64,000 nt of DNA from Brenneria izadpanahii (GCF_017569925.1 NZ_CP050854.1:372001-436000); one strand, 5' to 3'. Counted from the stretch's first letter, positions 20,350 through 30,575 are shown. The notes: generated by a model from the sequence alone, not told the origin. Numbers and translations: made by a program.

Positions 20350-21180
20350 ATGATTCGAGTTATTGCTCTATCCAACCTGCGCCTTGCCCAAGCGTTTGTT
20401 GATTACATGCATACGCAGAATGTCAGCCTGGAAATGCGCGTGACGGGACAAGACGCCGAGCTGTGGCTGGCTGATGATGCGCAATTGGCGAAAGTACAGC
20501 AGGCGTTGGAGATATTTCTGCGGGATCCGCTCAATCCCCGCTATCAGGCGGCAAGCTGGTCCGCGGGATCGACCGATGGCGCCCTTCAATATAAATCTTT
20601 TTCTTATCTGCAAACGCTGCGGCAGCGCGCCGGGCCGTTGACGCTATCGGTGATCGCGGCCGCCGTCGTGGTTTTTCTGCTGATGCAGATTTGGGGCTAT
20701 GAGCCGGTGATGGCGTGGTTGTCTTATCCCGATGCCGGACAGGAGCTACAGCTATGGCGCTGGTTCAGCCATGCTTTGCTGCATTTTTCCATCTTGCATA
20801 TCTTGTTTAATCTGATGTGGTGGTGGTATTTGGGAGGGGCGGTCGAAAAAGTGCTGGGCACCCGCAAATTGCTAACGATCACCCTGATATCCTCGGTAGC
20901 GAGCGGCTGGGCGCAATCCTGGTTTAGCGGTATCTACTTCGGCGGGCTGTCCGGCGTGGTGTATGCGTTGATGGGATACGTCTGGCTGCGGGGCGAAAGA
21001 GAGCCCAACGGCCATTTATTTATGCCGCGGGGGATGATGATTTTTGCGCTGCTGTGGCTGATAGTCGGATATTTCGATATTTTAGGCTTGTCGATAGCCA
21101 ATGCCGCGCACGTGGCGGGGTTAGTCATCGGGTTATTGATGGCCTTGTGGGATACCTATAATAAAACCGTCCGCCGGTAA
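20350..21180 (+). CDS. glpG: Rhomboid intramembrane serine protease GlpG
   Basis: GlpG cleaves transmembrane substrates within the inner membrane. The 276-residue protein has a cytoplasmic N-terminal domain (about residues 1-70) and six helices. The catalytic Ser201 lies in '[14 protein letters not shown]' and the catalytic His254 in '[11 protein letters not shown]', the same numbers as in E. coli GlpG. '[20 protein letters not shown]' holds the conserved His and Asn of the oxyanion region. It starts 169 bp behind glpE and ends just before glpR. Confidence 0.95.
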   Translation: MIRVIALSNLRLAQAFVDYMHTQNVSLEMRVTGQDAELWLADDAQLAKVQQALEIFLRDPLNPRYQAASWSAGSTDGALQYKSFSYLQTLRQRAGPLTLSVIAAAVVVFLLMQIWGYEPVMAWLSYPDAGQELQLWRWFSHALLHFSILHILFNLMWWWYLGGAVEKVLGTRKLLTITLISSVASGWAQSWFSGIYFGGLSGVVYALMGYVWLRGEREPNGHLFMPRGMMIFALLWLIVGYFDILGLSIANAAHVAGLVIGLLMALWDTYNKTVRR

Positions 21181-21204
21181 ATCCGGAATGCTTAGGGGAT
21201 GAAC

Positions 21205-21963
21205 GTGAAGCAAACACAACGTCATGAAGCCATCATTGAACTGGTGCGTCGCCAGGGGTACGTCAGCACGGAAGAGCTGGTCGAACATTTTGCGGTGAGC
21301 CCGCAAACGATTCGTCGCGATCTGAACGAGCTGGCGGAACGGAATAAGATCCACCGCCATCACGGCGGCGCCGCCTTGCCTTCCAGTTCGGTTAATACCG
21401 CCTATACTGACCGTAAGATGATGTGGTCTGAAGAGAAAGCGCGAATCGCCCGTCAGGTTGCCAGCCAAATCCCGGATGGCGCGACGCTGTTTATTGATAT
21501 CGGCACCACGCCGGAGGCCGTGGCCCATGCGCTGATGCAGCACAAAAAACTGCGGGTGGTGACCAATAACTTGAACGTGGCGACGCTGTTGACGGCAAAG
21601 GAGGATTTCCGCTTAATTCTTGCCGGCGGCGAAGTGCGCAGCCGGGACGGCGGCATTATGGGGGAGGCCACTCTGGACTTTATCTCTCAGTTTCGTCTGG
21701 ATTTCGGTATTTTGGGTATCAGCGGCATTGACATGGATGGCTCATTGCTGGAGTTTGACTACCATGAAGTACGCACCAAACGGGCCATCATTGAAAATTC
21801 CCGTTGCGTCATGTTAGTGACGGATCACTCTAAATTCGGTCGCAACGCCATGGTGAATCTGGGCAACATGGATTTGATCGACTATCTTTTCACCGATCAA
21901 CTACCGCCACCCAGCGTACTGAAAATCATTGAACAACATAAGGTGCAGTTGGAGTTGTGCTGA
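21205..21963 (+). CDS. glpR: Glycerol-3-phosphate regulon repressor GlpR
   Basis: GlpR is a DeoR-family repressor of glp genes, induced by glycerol-3-phosphate. The GTG at 21205 is preferred over the ATG at 21199: it yields 252 residues starting 'MKQTQRHEAIIELVRRQGYV' exactly as in E. coli, and the AGGGG site abuts the ATG too closely. The winged helix includes 'VSPQTIRRDLNELAERNKI', and the sensor domain has 'TLFIDIGTTPEAVAHAL' and 'VTDHSKFGRNAMVNLG'. Unlike some E. coli K-12 alleles no damage is seen. Its operator lies in the glpD promoter at 12699. Confidence 0.94.
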   Translation: MKQTQRHEAIIELVRRQGYVSTEELVEHFAVSPQTIRRDLNELAERNKIHRHHGGAALPSSSVNTAYTDRKMMWSEEKARIARQVASQIPDGATLFIDIGTTPEAVAHALMQHKKLRVVTNNLNVATLLTAKEDFRLILAGGEVRSRDGGIMGEATLDFISQFRLDFGILGISGIDMDGSLLEFDYHEVRTKRAIIENSRCVMLVTDHSKFGRNAMVNLGNMDLIDYLFTDQLPPPSVLKIIEQHKVQLELC

Positions 21964-22007
21964 TCCAGATGTGCCTTTTCCGTGGCGGGCTATAGGGGAG
22001 AGGCACC

Positions 22008-24431
22008 ATGTCGCAGTTTGCGTTTAACCCATCACAGTTTGCGGCCGCATTACTTCGCCAACAGCAGTATCACCGAGTTTCTTCCCTGGGGCAGATGACG
22101 CCGGCGCAGTGCTGGCGGGCGGTCAGCGTCGCGCTGGCCGAGCAACTGGCCGCCCATCCCCTCTTTTCCGCTTCGCCGGATGACGCGCATGGCCAGCCGG
22201 GACAGCGCCACGTCAATTATCTGTCGATGGAGTTTCTGCCCGGCCGCCTGACGGGCAATAATCTGTTGAATCTGGGGTGGTATGACGCCGTCGCCGAGGT
22301 GTTGGCGCAGCAGCGGATTAACCTGAGCGACGTGCTGGAGCAGGAGATCGATCCCGGTTTGGGCAATGGCGGTCTGGGGCGGCTGGCCTCCTGCTTTCTG
22401 GATTCGATGGCGACGGTTGGGCAAGCGGCGATCGGCTATGGCCTCAACTATCAATACGGCCTGTTTCGCCAGCATTTTGCCCAGGGACAACAGCAGGAGA
22501 CCCCCGACGACTGGCACCGCGACGGCTATCCGTGGTTTTTCCCGCGTTCGGAACTGGCGGTGGACGTCGGTTTTGGCGGCGGCCTGCAACCGTTGGATGA
22601 CGGCGGCGAGCTATGGCGGCCGGATTTTTACTTACGCGGCGAAGCCTGCGATTTGCCGGTCATGGGGTATCGCAACGGTCTGGTCCAGCCGCTGCGTCTT
22701 TGGCAGGCGACTCACCGCCATCCGTTTGACCTGACGCTATTCAATGCGGGGCGCTATCTTCAGGCCGAACAGGCCGGCATTGCGGCCGCCAGCCTGACCA
22801 AGGTGCTGTATCCGAACGATAACCACGCGGCGGGCAGGCGCTTGCGGCTGATGCAGCAATATTTTCAGTGCGCCTGCTCGGTGGCCGACATTCTGCGCCG
22901 GCACCAACAGGCGGGGCGGGAACTGGCCGAACTGCCGGATTACGAAGTCATTCAGCTTAATGACACCCACCCGACGCTGGCGATCCCGGAGTTGATGAGG
23001 CTGCTGCTGGACGAGCACCACATGCGCTGGGACGACGCCTGGTCGATAACCGGGCGCACTTTCGCCTATACCAACCATACGTTAATGCCGGAAGCGCTGG
23101 AGCGCTGGGATGAAAGGCTGTTCGGCCGCCTGCTCCCGCGTCATCTTTCCATCATTAAGCGGATTGATGCGCAATTTAAGGCGCAGGTGGAGCGGCTATG
23201 GCCCGGCGATCGCCGGATATGGGCGAAGCTGGCGGTGCGTCATCGGCGGCAAATCCGCATGGCCAACCTGTGCGTGGTGAGCTGTTTCGCGGTAAACGGC
23301 GTGGCGGCGCTGCATTCGGAACTGGTGGTGAAAGATCTGTTTCCCGAATATCAACGGCTGTGGCCGAACAAATTTCATAATGTGACGAACGGTATTACGC
23401 CGCGCCGCTGGTTGAAACAGTGTAACCCGGCATTGTCCGCATTGATCGATGAAACCTTGGAGACGGCGTGGGTGAACAATTTACCCGCCTTAAAAGGATT
23501 GGAGCCTTATGCAGATAACGCCGGATTCCGTGAACGCTACCGGCGGATAAAGCACGACAATAAGGTTCGGCTGGCGGATCATCTGCAACAACATTATGGG
23601 GTGACTCTCGATCCGCTGGCGCTGTTTGACGTGCAGATCAAACGGCTGCACGAATATAAGCGCCAGCATCTGAATCTGCTGCATATCCTTGCTCTTTACC
23701 GGCAATTGCGCGATAACCCGCGGCTGGATATAGTTCCGCGCGTCTTTCTGTTCGGGGCCAAGGCCGCGCCGGGCTATGTGCTGGCGAAAAACATTATTTA
23801 TGCCATTAACCAGGTAGCTGAAAAAATTAATCGGGATCGCCGCTGCAACGATCGTCTTAAGGTGGTGTTCCTTCCCGATTACCGCGTGTCGCTCGCCGAA
23901 CTGATGATCCCGGCCGCGGACGTCTCCGAGCAGATCTCGACGGCGGGCAAAGAAGCCTCCGGTACTGGAAATATGAAGCTGGCTCTGAATGGGGCTCTGA
24001 CGGTGGGCACGCTGGATGGCGCCAATGTCGAAATCGCTCAGCAGGTCGGCGCGGAGAATCTGTTCATTTTCGGCCATACGGTCGAACAGATCAAAACATT
24101 GCAGGCGCAAGGATATAACCCTTACGACTATATCGATAAAACCCCGTTGCTCGGTGAGATTTTGGCTGAGTTGGGGAGTGGAGCCTTTAGTCAGGGAGAT
24201 AAACAGGCATTTGCTCCATTGTTGAACAGTTTGCTGAAAGAGGGAGACCCTTATTTACTCATGGCTGATTTTGCCCCTTATTGTCAGGTGCAGCAGCGCG
24301 TGGATGCGAAATATCGTGAACAGGAGGAATGGACTCGCCGTTGTGTACTCAATACCGCCAGGATGGGCATGTTCAGCTCGGATCGGTCGATTCACGATTA
24401 CCAGAAACGTATTTGGCAAGTGCGCTGTTAA
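22008..24431 (+). CDS. malP: Maltodextrin phosphorylase MalP
   Basis: MalP phosphorolyses linear maltodextrins to glucose-1-phosphate. The 807-residue GT35 protein is 10 residues longer than E. coli MalP (797); the extra length is in the N-terminal third. The pyridoxal-phosphate Lys657 is in '[19 protein letters not shown]', and '[20 protein letters not shown]' is intact. Only 44 bp separate it from glpR, containing a strong GGGGAGAGG ribosome site but no room for a standard MalT-CRP promoter. It may therefore be transcribed from inside or upstream of glpR. malQ follows after 11 bp. Confidence 0.94.
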   Translation: MSQFAFNPSQFAAALLRQQQYHRVSSLGQMTPAQCWRAVSVALAEQLAAHPLFSASPDDAHGQPGQRHVNYLSMEFLPGRLTGNNLLNLGWYDAVAEVLAQQRINLSDVLEQEIDPGLGNGGLGRLASCFLDSMATVGQAAIGYGLNYQYGLFRQHFAQGQQQETPDDWHRDGYPWFFPRSELAVDVGFGGGLQPLDDGGELWRPDFYLRGEACDLPVMGYRNGLVQPLRLWQATHRHPFDLTLFNAGRYLQAEQAGIAAASLTKVLYPNDNHAAGRRLRLMQQYFQCACSVADILRRHQQAGRELAELPDYEVIQLNDTHPTLAIPELMRLLLDEHHMRWDDAWSITGRTFAYTNHTLMPEALERWDERLFGRLLPRHLSIIKRIDAQFKAQVERLWPGDRRIWAKLAVRHRRQIRMANLCVVSCFAVNGVAALHSELVVKDLFPEYQRLWPNKFHNVTNGITPRRWLKQCNPALSALIDETLETAWVNNLPALKGLEPYADNAGFRERYRRIKHDNKVRLADHLQQHYGVTLDPLALFDVQIKRLHEYKRQHLNLLHILALYRQLRDNPRLDIVPRVFLFGAKAAPGYVLAKNIIYAINQVAEKINRDRRCNDRLKVVFLPDYRVSLAELMIPAADVSEQISTAGKEASGTGNMKLALNGALTVGTLDGANVEIAQQVGAENLFIFGHTVEQIKTLQAQGYNPYDYIDKTPLLGEILAELGSGAFSQGDKQAFAPLLNSLLKEGDPYLLMADFAPYCQVQQRVDAKYREQEEWTRRCVLNTARMGMFSSDRSIHDYQKRIWQVRC

Positions 24432-24442
24432 GGAAAAGCAAG

Positions 24443-26533
24443 ATGGTATTCAAGGCGGACAACTCGGCTATTCAATCAATGGTTATTGCGGAAAAATATA
24501 CCGATGCCTATGGCAATGAACACTTTGTCGATGCATCGATCCGGGACAGGCTGCTGGCGATGATGGATACATCCGAAGGTGACGATGCGCCGTTGCCTCC
24601 GGTAAAGGTTTTTCTGCAAGGCGGGGACGCCGTCATCAAATTGGCCGGCAGCGGGGAATTTGATTGGGTGCTGGCGTATGAAAATGGCGGCCAGGTTCAG
24701 GGAAAGGCGGCCGGCGGCGCGAACCTGATGCTCCCCGCCAAACTGCCCCTGGGATATCACCATCTTACCCTGGCGCAGGGCGAACAAAGCTGGAATTGCC
24801 GCATCGCGATAGCGCCTCATCGCTGTTACGAGCCGGAGGCTCTGACGCAGGGGAAACGCTGGTGGGGCGTTAACGTGCAGCTTTATACCCTGCGTTCGCA
24901 AAATAACTGGGGCGTGGGCGATTTCGGCGATCTGCGCCAACTGGTGGAGCAGATAGCCCGCCGCGGTGGGGCATTCGTGGGGCTGAATCCGCTTCACGCC
25001 CTGTATCCGGCGGCGCCTGAAGCGGCAAGCCCGTACAGTCCATCTTCTCGTCATTGGCTGAACATTATTTATATCGACGTCAACCGGGTGGACGATTTCC
25101 AGCAGAGCCCGGAGGCGCAGTTCTGGTGGCTGCAAGAGGATACGCAACAAAGGGTATCGGAACTGCGCGCGGAACGTTGGGTTGATTATGTACAGGTGAC
25201 CGCGCTTAAGTTAAGCGCGTTACGATTGGCTTTCCGCTATTTTAACACCCGCAGCGTTCTGGATCCGCGGATCAGCGCTTTTAGCCAGTTTGTGACGAAC
25301 GGCGGGCAAAGTTTGCAGCTACAGGCGACGTTCGATGCGTTACAGGCTTATCTGAAGCAACGGGGCGACAATTATGCGGACTGGCAACAGTGGCCTGTCC
25401 GCTATCGTGATGCTCGCGGCAAGAGCGTTAAGCTGTTCCGTTATGAACACGCCGAGGAAATTCGGTTTTATTGCTGGCTGCAATGGCTGGCGTATGAGCA
25501 GTTGGCGGAGTGTTTCGCGCACAGCAAGCAGCTTGGCCTGCCTATTGGTCTGTATCGTGACCTGGCGGTGGGCGTTGCTCAAGGCGGCGCGGAAACCTGG
25601 GATGAACGGCAGCTATATTGTCTGGATGCCTCCATCGGCGCGCCGCCCGATCCGCTGGGGCCGCAGGGGCAAAACTGGCAGCTATCTCCCATGAACCCCA
25701 GGCTGATGCAGCTGCGCGGCTATCAGCCGTTTATTGACGTGCTGCGCAACAATATGGCGAACTGCGGCGCGCTGCGTATCGATCATGTTATGGCATTGAT
25801 GCGCCTGTGGTGGATACCCAATGCGGAGCCCGCGGGCAACGGGGCTTACGTGCATTATCCGCTGGACGACCTGTTGGCGATATTGGCGCTTGAAAGCCAG
25901 CGGCATCGCTGTCTGGTGATCGGCGAAGATTTGGGCACCGTGCCGCCGGAGATCGTCAGCAAGCTGCATAATTTCGGCATCTATTCTTATAAGGTGCTGT
26001 TCTTTGAACAGGATGAACAGCATCGCTTCCGCTCGCCCGATAACTACCTTCGTCAGGCGATGGCGACGATTACGACGCACGATCTTCCCACGTTGCGCGG
26101 CTACTGGCAGGCGGTGGATTTATCGCTGGGCCGGGATTTGGGCTTGTATCCGGATGCCGGGTTATTACAACAACAAATGCAATTACGCGAAAAATCGAAG
26201 CAGGGCTTGCTGAACGCGCTGCATCAGCAGGCGCTTTTGCCGCAAAGGGTAGGGCGTAATTCATCGTTGACGGCGATGGGTATGCCGCTTAACCGCGGTG
26301 TTCACCGTTATATGGCGGATAGCGCCTGTGCGTTGGTGGGGTTTCAACTGGAGGATTGGCTGGATATGTTCGCTCCGGTGAATGTTCCCGGCACCAGCCG
26401 GGAATATCCGAATTGGCGGCGAAAACTCAGCCGGACGTTGGAATCGATATTTACCGACCGTTATCTTGAGCGTTTGATTCGCGATATCGATTTACGGCGC
26501 GGCGCGCCCGGCAAACAACAAGGGGAAACCTGA
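24443..26533 (+). CDS. malQ: 4-alpha-glucanotransferase (amylomaltase) MalQ
   Basis: MalQ disproportionates maltodextrins, producing longer chains for MalP plus glucose. From the ATG at 24443 (AAGGAAAAGCAAG just upstream) it has 696 residues, as in E. coli (694); the open frame upstream overlaps malP and is not used. GH77 signatures are visible: 'PYSPSSRHWLNIIYIDV' near residue 195, the nucleophile Asp in 'GALRIDHVMALMRLWWIP', the acid/base Glu in 'VIGEDLGTVPPEI' and 'TTHDLPTLRGYW'. It forms malPQ with the preceding gene. Confidence 0.95.
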   Translation: MVFKADNSAIQSMVIAEKYTDAYGNEHFVDASIRDRLLAMMDTSEGDDAPLPPVKVFLQGGDAVIKLAGSGEFDWVLAYENGGQVQGKAAGGANLMLPAKLPLGYHHLTLAQGEQSWNCRIAIAPHRCYEPEALTQGKRWWGVNVQLYTLRSQNNWGVGDFGDLRQLVEQIARRGGAFVGLNPLHALYPAAPEAASPYSPSSRHWLNIIYIDVNRVDDFQQSPEAQFWWLQEDTQQRVSELRAERWVDYVQVTALKLSALRLAFRYFNTRSVLDPRISAFSQFVTNGGQSLQLQATFDALQAYLKQRGDNYADWQQWPVRYRDARGKSVKLFRYEHAEEIRFYCWLQWLAYEQLAECFAHSKQLGLPIGLYRDLAVGVAQGGAETWDERQLYCLDASIGAPPDPLGPQGQNWQLSPMNPRLMQLRGYQPFIDVLRNNMANCGALRIDHVMALMRLWWIPNAEPAGNGAYVHYPLDDLLAILALESQRHRCLVIGEDLGTVPPEIVSKLHNFGIYSYKVLFFEQDEQHRFRSPDNYLRQAMATITTHDLPTLRGYWQAVDLSLGRDLGLYPDAGLLQQQMQLREKSKQGLLNALHQQALLPQRVGRNSSLTAMGMPLNRGVHRYMADSACALVGFQLEDWLDMFAPVNVPGTSREYPNWRRKLSRTLESIFTDRYLERLIRDIDLRRGAPGKQQGET

Positions 26534-26824
26534 TGATTTTGCCGGAGTCGGTCAGGATAAACGCAAGTATCACGCTGACTAGACTCCGGTGAAAACGCCG
26601 CCGGCGTTCTATATTGAACGCCATGCGTATCGCCTGCGGCGTATGGCGAATTATGCGACGGAATAGCGGTTTCGCATTGGTGATGGCGATCATCCGAATA
26701 GACGAATAGTGTGAAAATGAAATGAAAATTTACGTTTGATTACACGCGTCAAATGGCACATCATTTTCATAAGGCATATGTTTTACCTGATAAAGAATAG
26801 TGGGGGTAACACGGGGAAATAATC
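26534..26824. other. Non-coding region after malQ with stacked hairpins
   Basis: This 291-bp spacer holds three inverted repeats. The largest pairs CCGGAGTC (26542) with GACTCCGG (26582), with additional pairing of GTCAG and CTGAC inside. It is followed by AACGCC/GGCGTT around 26595 and by a CGCCATGCG/CGTATGGCG pair further right. These probably end the malPQ transcript. The last 100 bp are AT-rich and likely carry the promoter of the following cassette. Confidence 0.45.
26542..26589. repeat. Imperfect inverted repeat after malQ
   Basis: The outer arms CCGGAGTC and GACTCCGG are perfect, with further GTCAG/CTGAC pairing after a small bulge. The element starts 9 bp after the malQ stop and could fold in RNA as a long stem. 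No T run follows. Confidence 0.55.
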
Positions 26825-27106
26825 ATGACATATCATTGCTGTCCGAAATGCAGTAGGCTGGTTACGCTTACGCAATCAACCTGCCCACACTGCTCCGCCG
26901 ATCTAAGATATAAAAGAACGAGTTTTACAAAGGAGTGTATAAAGTTTGCCGCCTATATTCTGCTGGCGCTGTCCCTGGTGATGATAAAATATGATCATCA
27001 CTTTTTCTCGTCTGATTCATTATTTATTGCGATTGCTTCAATTGCGTCTTTGATGGTTATTACTATTCTTAATTTAAAAGAAAAGCGTCATGAAAATAGA
27101 AGGTAA
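26825..27106 (+). CDS. Small zinc-ribbon membrane protein, unknown function
   Basis: This 93-residue protein has an N-terminal zinc ribbon, with 'CCPKC' at residues 5-9 and 'CPHC' at 20-23. Two hydrophobic helices follow at about residues 38-56 and 66-85, with a short basic tail. A GGGGAA site lies a few bases upstream of the ATG. The end overlaps the next gene by 17 bp, so the two are translationally coupled. Base composition is clearly more AT-rich than that of malQ or nfuA, which suggests acquisition. I do not recognise a named family. A membrane-tethered zinc ribbon paired with a FUSC-like protein suggests a partner or sensor role (inference). Confidence 0.7.
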   Translation: MTYHCCPKCSRLVTLTQSTCPHCSADLRYKRTSFTKECIKFAAYILLALSLVMIKYDHHFFSSDSLFIAIASIASLMVITILNLKEKRHENRR

Positions 27107-28208
27107 AATAAAAAATATACAATATCGATATTATCGAGTTTCACATGCAATGCGGCTGACGATGGCATTTCTCTGTTGTTTGCTGATTTTTTCAAAAATC
27201 AAGACGATAGAAGATGTGTCATGGATTTTTATCACATTGGTTGTGATAATGGGGCCGATGTCTTATAAAGGCAGTGTCTACCCGCGCGCCGTTCAGCGCT
27301 TTATGGGGACTCTAATCGGTATTATTTTTAGTATCATATCTTTTTATCTCGGCAAGTATAGTCCGGTTTTAGCCATTTTACCTATCGCCATGGGGATATT
27401 CACCTGCGGTTATCTGGTGCTGAGTAAAATACCTTATGCGGCGATTCTTATCGGGATTTCGCTTTCGGTGGTCGTTACCGCTTCGGAAGGTAATATGGAT
27501 ATCGCCATCTGGCGGATATCCGATATCTTTATCGGTTGTCTAATCGCCGTTCTGTTTTCCAGCATTTTACCGCATAAAGCGAGTATTCACTGGGATATTG
27601 AACTCTTCAAGCTCATCTCCAATCTGCATCTTCTTTATGCCGCCAACCTATCACGGAATATTTTTACCAAGCTGGATCTCCGCCAGCTAAACATGAAGAA
27701 TAAGAAGATTATTGCAGATATTGTTAAGCTGTCTGGACCGGCGCAAAAAGAAACCAAACATAATAAATCGACCTATATTAGTATCCAGGAGTGTATTCAG
27801 GATTTAACATCTTATCTGGTGTTAATCGAAATGGCATATTGGGAATGTGATACCAGCCATAAAATAATTAATAAATCTTCTCTATCCGCGCAGATAAATA
27901 ATGCCATACAATACCGCTTCGTTATGTTGGAATCTTTCATCCGCGATAATATTAGAGATACTGATGGGTTAAAAAAATTTCACTATCGTGAATTTAAAAA
28001 AGAGGTTATGTGCGAACTGAAAAGAATTGTGAATAGCCAATCAGATAATGAGGAACAGCAGGATCTGGCGGTGGAAAATCAGATATATGGCTACTTTTAT
28101 TTAGGCATGAAAATTATCGATCGGCTGGATACGCTTATTGAACTGTTGTATGCCATGAAGGAAGCTCGGGCGCATAAGCATTTTCATCTGATACCGCATA
28201 AGGGGTAA
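27090..28208 (+). CDS. FUSC-like inner-membrane protein
   Basis: This 372-residue protein has an N-terminal block of about five or six helices (residues 17-165). It contains 'MGPMSYKGSVYPRAVQRFMGTL', which resembles the R-x-x-G-T-x-x-G element of FUSC/ArAE (fusaric acid, aromatic acid exporter) proteins. A charged, helical cytoplasmic C-terminal half follows. It is shorter than classical AaeB or YccS/YhfK proteins (about 650-720), corresponding to a single FUSC half. It is AT-rich and overlaps the zinc-ribbon gene. In E. coli gntT occupies the space between malQ and nfuA, so this pair replaces it. The transported substrate, if any, is unknown. Confidence 0.6.
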   Translation: MKIEGKIKNIQYRYYRVSHAMRLTMAFLCCLLIFSKIKTIEDVSWIFITLVVIMGPMSYKGSVYPRAVQRFMGTLIGIIFSIISFYLGKYSPVLAILPIAMGIFTCGYLVLSKIPYAAILIGISLSVVVTASEGNMDIAIWRISDIFIGCLIAVLFSSILPHKASIHWDIELFKLISNLHLLYAANLSRNIFTKLDLRQLNMKNKKIIADIVKLSGPAQKETKHNKSTYISIQECIQDLTSYLVLIEMAYWECDTSHKIINKSSLSAQINNAIQYRFVMLESFIRDNIRDTDGLKKFHYREFKKEVMCELKRIVNSQSDNEEQQDLAVENQIYGYFYLGMKIIDRLDTLIELLYAMKEARAHKHFHLIPHKG

Positions 28209-28272
28209 TCGCCGGTAAGGGACGCGCTACCTTGCGTTCACGTCGGGCTTTGGCGGAACGGCTTCTTACTCT

Positions 28273-28302
28273 CCGGCCGTTTGCTCGTGAGCAAGCGGCC
28301 GG
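28273..28302. terminator. Hairpin between convergent FUSC-like gene and nfuA
   Basis: CCGGCCGTTTGCTC pairs with GAGCAAGCGGCCGG (13 of 14 pairs plus one G-T) around a 2-base loop. It lies in the 141-bp space between two genes that converge. There is no clear T run on either strand, so it may be a terminator or a REP-like element. Confidence 0.5.
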
Positions 28303-28349
28303 GGCCGCCGTTTTCCCGCAACGTAACATCTATTGGGGATAGGTAAACA

Positions 28350-28925
28350 TCAGTAGTAGGAGTGTTCGCCGCGCTGGTGCTCGGTGAGATCTCTTACGCC
28401 TTTCAGCTCAGGGAATTTTTCCAGCAACTCTTTTTCAATCCCTTCTTTCAGCGTGTAGTCGACCATTGAACAGCCGTTACAGCCACCGCCGAATTGCAGG
28501 ATCGCCAGACCGTCGTCGGTGATTTCCATCAGCGTGACGCGACCGCCGTGACCGGCCAACTGCGGATTGATTTGCGATTGCAGCACGTATTCCACTCGTT
28601 CGATTAACGGTGCGTCGTCAGCGACCTTACGCATTTTGGCGTTGGGCGCTTTCAACGTCAGTTGGGAGCCCAACTGATCGGTGACGAAATCGATTTCGGC
28701 ATCTTCCAGATACGGCGCACTGAGTTCGTCTACATAAGCCGAAATTTTTTCAAATTTCAGTTCAGTGTCACTGGCTTCCACTGCATCCGGAGGGCAATAG
28801 GACACGCCGCATTCCGCGTTGGGAGTGCCGGGATTGATGACAAAAACACGGATTTGAGTGCCTTCTTCCTGTTTTGCCAGCAATTTCACAAAGTGTTCCT
28901 GAGCAGCATCAGTAATACGGATCAT
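28350..28925 (-). CDS. nfuA: Fe-S biogenesis protein NfuA
   Basis: NfuA binds a 4Fe-4S cluster and delivers it to target apoproteins under oxidative stress or iron starvation. The ATG at 28925 gives 191 residues, as in E. coli. The frame extends 8 codons upstream, but the N-terminus '[19 protein letters not shown]' is the family one. An N-terminal degenerate A-type (HesB-like) domain is joined to a C-terminal Nfu domain with the cluster-ligating C-x-x-C in '[19 protein letters not shown]'. It is next to gntX, as in E. coli. Confidence 0.95.
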   Translation of the reverse strand: MIRITDAAQEHFVKLLAKQEEGTQIRVFVINPGTPNAECGVSYCPPDAVEASDTELKFEKISAYVDELSAPYLEDAEIDFVTDQLGSQLTLKAPNAKMRKVADDAPLIERVEYVLQSQINPQLAGHGGRVTLMEITDDGLAILQFGGGCNGCSMVDYTLKEGIEKELLEKFPELKGVRDLTEHQRGEHSYY

Positions 28926-28984
28926 AATGTTAAACTCAATGTTGATCATATTTAACGATTATAATACGCCCATCCTCCCGCCAA

Positions 28985-29686
28985 CTACAAGGTTCGGCAC
29001 AAACACCATACCTGAACGCCCGCCGCTCCCCGAGCCAGTAACACCCGGCTGATCTCCGCCGCCGTGCTGCCGGTGGTCACCACATCATCCAGCAACGCCA
29101 CCTGTTTCCCCGTCAATAGCGCCTCGCAGGCAAACGCGCCCTGTAAATTTTTACGCCGGGCGCTGGCGCTGAGCCGTTGTTGAATTTGGGTTTGACGCAG
29201 GCGTTTAAGCGTTCGCGGTTCATATGCGCAGCATAGCCAATGCGCCAGAGGTTCGGCTAACAACTCGGTCTGGTTAAAGCCGCGCGACCAGTGACGCCGC
29301 CGGTGTAACGGCACGGTCACCAGTCGATCCGGCCGCGGCAGCGAATACGCCGTCAGCAATGCGCGTTCACGACGGTTCGCCAGCCAGCGAATCAGGATTT
29401 GGCGGGCAAGGACGGGCGCCAGCTCCGTTTTGCCGTGAAATTTAAACAGCTTCGCCAAGGTATTAAGCGGCGGAACATAGTCGCTGACAAACGTTATTGA
29501 TTGCCAGGGCGGCGGATTTTGCAGGCAGCGCCCGCATTGTCTGGAGGGATCGCCCGTTGGTAACCCGCAGCGCGGACAACATAAAGGCGGCGGCGGTAAA
29601 TGGCGCTGACAGACAGCGCAAATCCCGTGCCGGCTGAGATAAAGCGGCTGGCGGCATAGCCAACAGTGGGCGGCGATGGTTAACAT
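28985..29686 (-). CDS. gntX: ComF/GntX-family phosphoribosyltransferase-like protein
   Basis: From the ATG at 29686 the protein has 233 residues. Four-cysteine pairs near the N-terminus ('CWLC', 'CAVC', 'CCPRCG', 'CGRC') form a zinc-ribbon-like part. The C-terminal half is a type I phosphoribosyltransferase fold with 'VALLDDVVTTGSTAAEI' and the ComF element 'RRRHWSRGFNQTELLAEPLA'. The longer open frame to 29860 would run through bioH in antisense and is not used. In E. coli GntX (YhgH) is associated with gluconate use and DNA uptake (the latter as ComF); the biochemical role is not settled. It is divergent from bioH with 45 bp between. Confidence 0.88.
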   Translation of the reverse strand: MLTIAAHCWLCRQPLYLSRHGICAVCQRHLPPPPLCCPRCGLPTGDPSRQCGRCLQNPPPWQSITFVSDYVPPLNTLAKLFKFHGKTELAPVLARQILIRWLANRRERALLTAYSLPRPDRLVTVPLHRRRHWSRGFNQTELLAEPLAHWLCCAYEPRTLKRLRQTQIQQRLSASARRKNLQGAFACEALLTGKQVALLDDVVTTGSTAAEISRVLLARGAAGVQVWCLCRTL

Positions 29687-29731
29687 AGACGCTTCCTTGA
29701 AATAATTCTCCCTAAGGCAGGATGATAATTG

Positions 29732-30514
29732 ATGAAGTCGTTGTATTGGCAGACTGAAGGTACAGGAACAACGGAACTTGTGCTGTTGCACGGTTGGGGA
29801 CTGAATGCGCAGGTATGGCATTGCATCTCGCCGCGATTGGCTCCGCATTTTCGTCTGCATCTGGTGGATTTGCCCGGCTATGGCCGAAGCCAGGGATTCG
29901 GCGCGATGCCGCTGGAAGAGATGGCGGCGACGGTGCTGGCCCAGGCGCCCGCCCGCGCGATCTGGTTAGGCTGGTCGCTGGGCGGGCTGGTTGCCAGCCA
30001 GGCGGCGTTGAGCGAGCCGCAGCGGGTGAGCGGATTGATTACAATCGCCTCTTCTCCCTGCTTTAGCGCGCAAGAGGAATGGCCCGGTATCAAACCTGAG
30101 GTGTTGCACGGATTCCAGCAACAGCTCAGCGAGGATTTCCAGCGCACCGTCGAGCGCTTTCTGGCGCTGCAAACATTGGGCACGGCAAGCGCACGGCAGG
30201 ATGCCCGGCTGTTGAAGCGCGTAGTGCTGGAACAAGCGATGCCGCCGGTCGAGGTGCTGAACGGCGGGCTGGAGATCTTGCGCCGGGCGGATCTGCGCCA
30301 ACCTTTGTGCTCGCTGACGCAGCCTTTGTTGCGGATGTACGGCGCGCTGGATGGACTGGTGCCGCGCAAAGTCGCCGGGTTATTGGATCGGCTATGGCCC
30401 GACTCTTCCTCGGTTATTATCCCGAAAGCCGCGCATGCGCCGTTTATTTCTCATCCGGATGCGGTTGTTGAACGGATCCTGGCGTTTAGCCGGCAGCCGC
30501 GGGTGGTTGATTGA
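29732..30514 (+). CDS. bioH: Pimeloyl-[ACP] methyl ester carboxylesterase BioH
   Basis: BioH removes the methyl group from pimeloyl-ACP methyl ester, ending the disguised fatty-acid steps of biotin synthesis. The alpha/beta-hydrolase has 260 residues from the ATG at 29732 (a TTG precedes it). The catalytic Ser82 is in '[12 protein letters not shown]', the Asp in '[12 protein letters not shown]' and the His in '[13 protein letters not shown]'. The oxyanion segment '[12 protein letters not shown]' is present. It stands alone, away from bioABFCD, as in E. coli. Confidence 0.95.
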   Translation: MKSLYWQTEGTGTTELVLLHGWGLNAQVWHCISPRLAPHFRLHLVDLPGYGRSQGFGAMPLEEMAATVLAQAPARAIWLGWSLGGLVASQAALSEPQRVSGLITIASSPCFSAQEEWPGIKPEVLHGFQQQLSEDFQRTVERFLALQTLGTASARQDARLLKRVVLEQAMPPVEVLNGGLEILRRADLRQPLCSLTQPLLRMYGALDGLVPRKVAGLLDRLWPDSSSVIIPKAAHAPFISHPDAVVERILAFSRQPRVVD

Positions 30515-30575
30515 GTTATGTCCGAACGCCTTAAACAATATCATCGATCATCAAACTGTAAAAAAAGGTAACTAG

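Noticed and set aside
21990..22007. MalT box-like GGGGAGAGG before malP
   Set aside because: It lacks one base of the 10-base MalT consensus, stands alone, and is placed exactly as a ribosome-binding site.
30515..30575. Possible Pho box upstream of the alkaline phosphatase
   Set aside because: Only a partial CTGTAAAA-type half match is present, without the second repeat at the right spacing.
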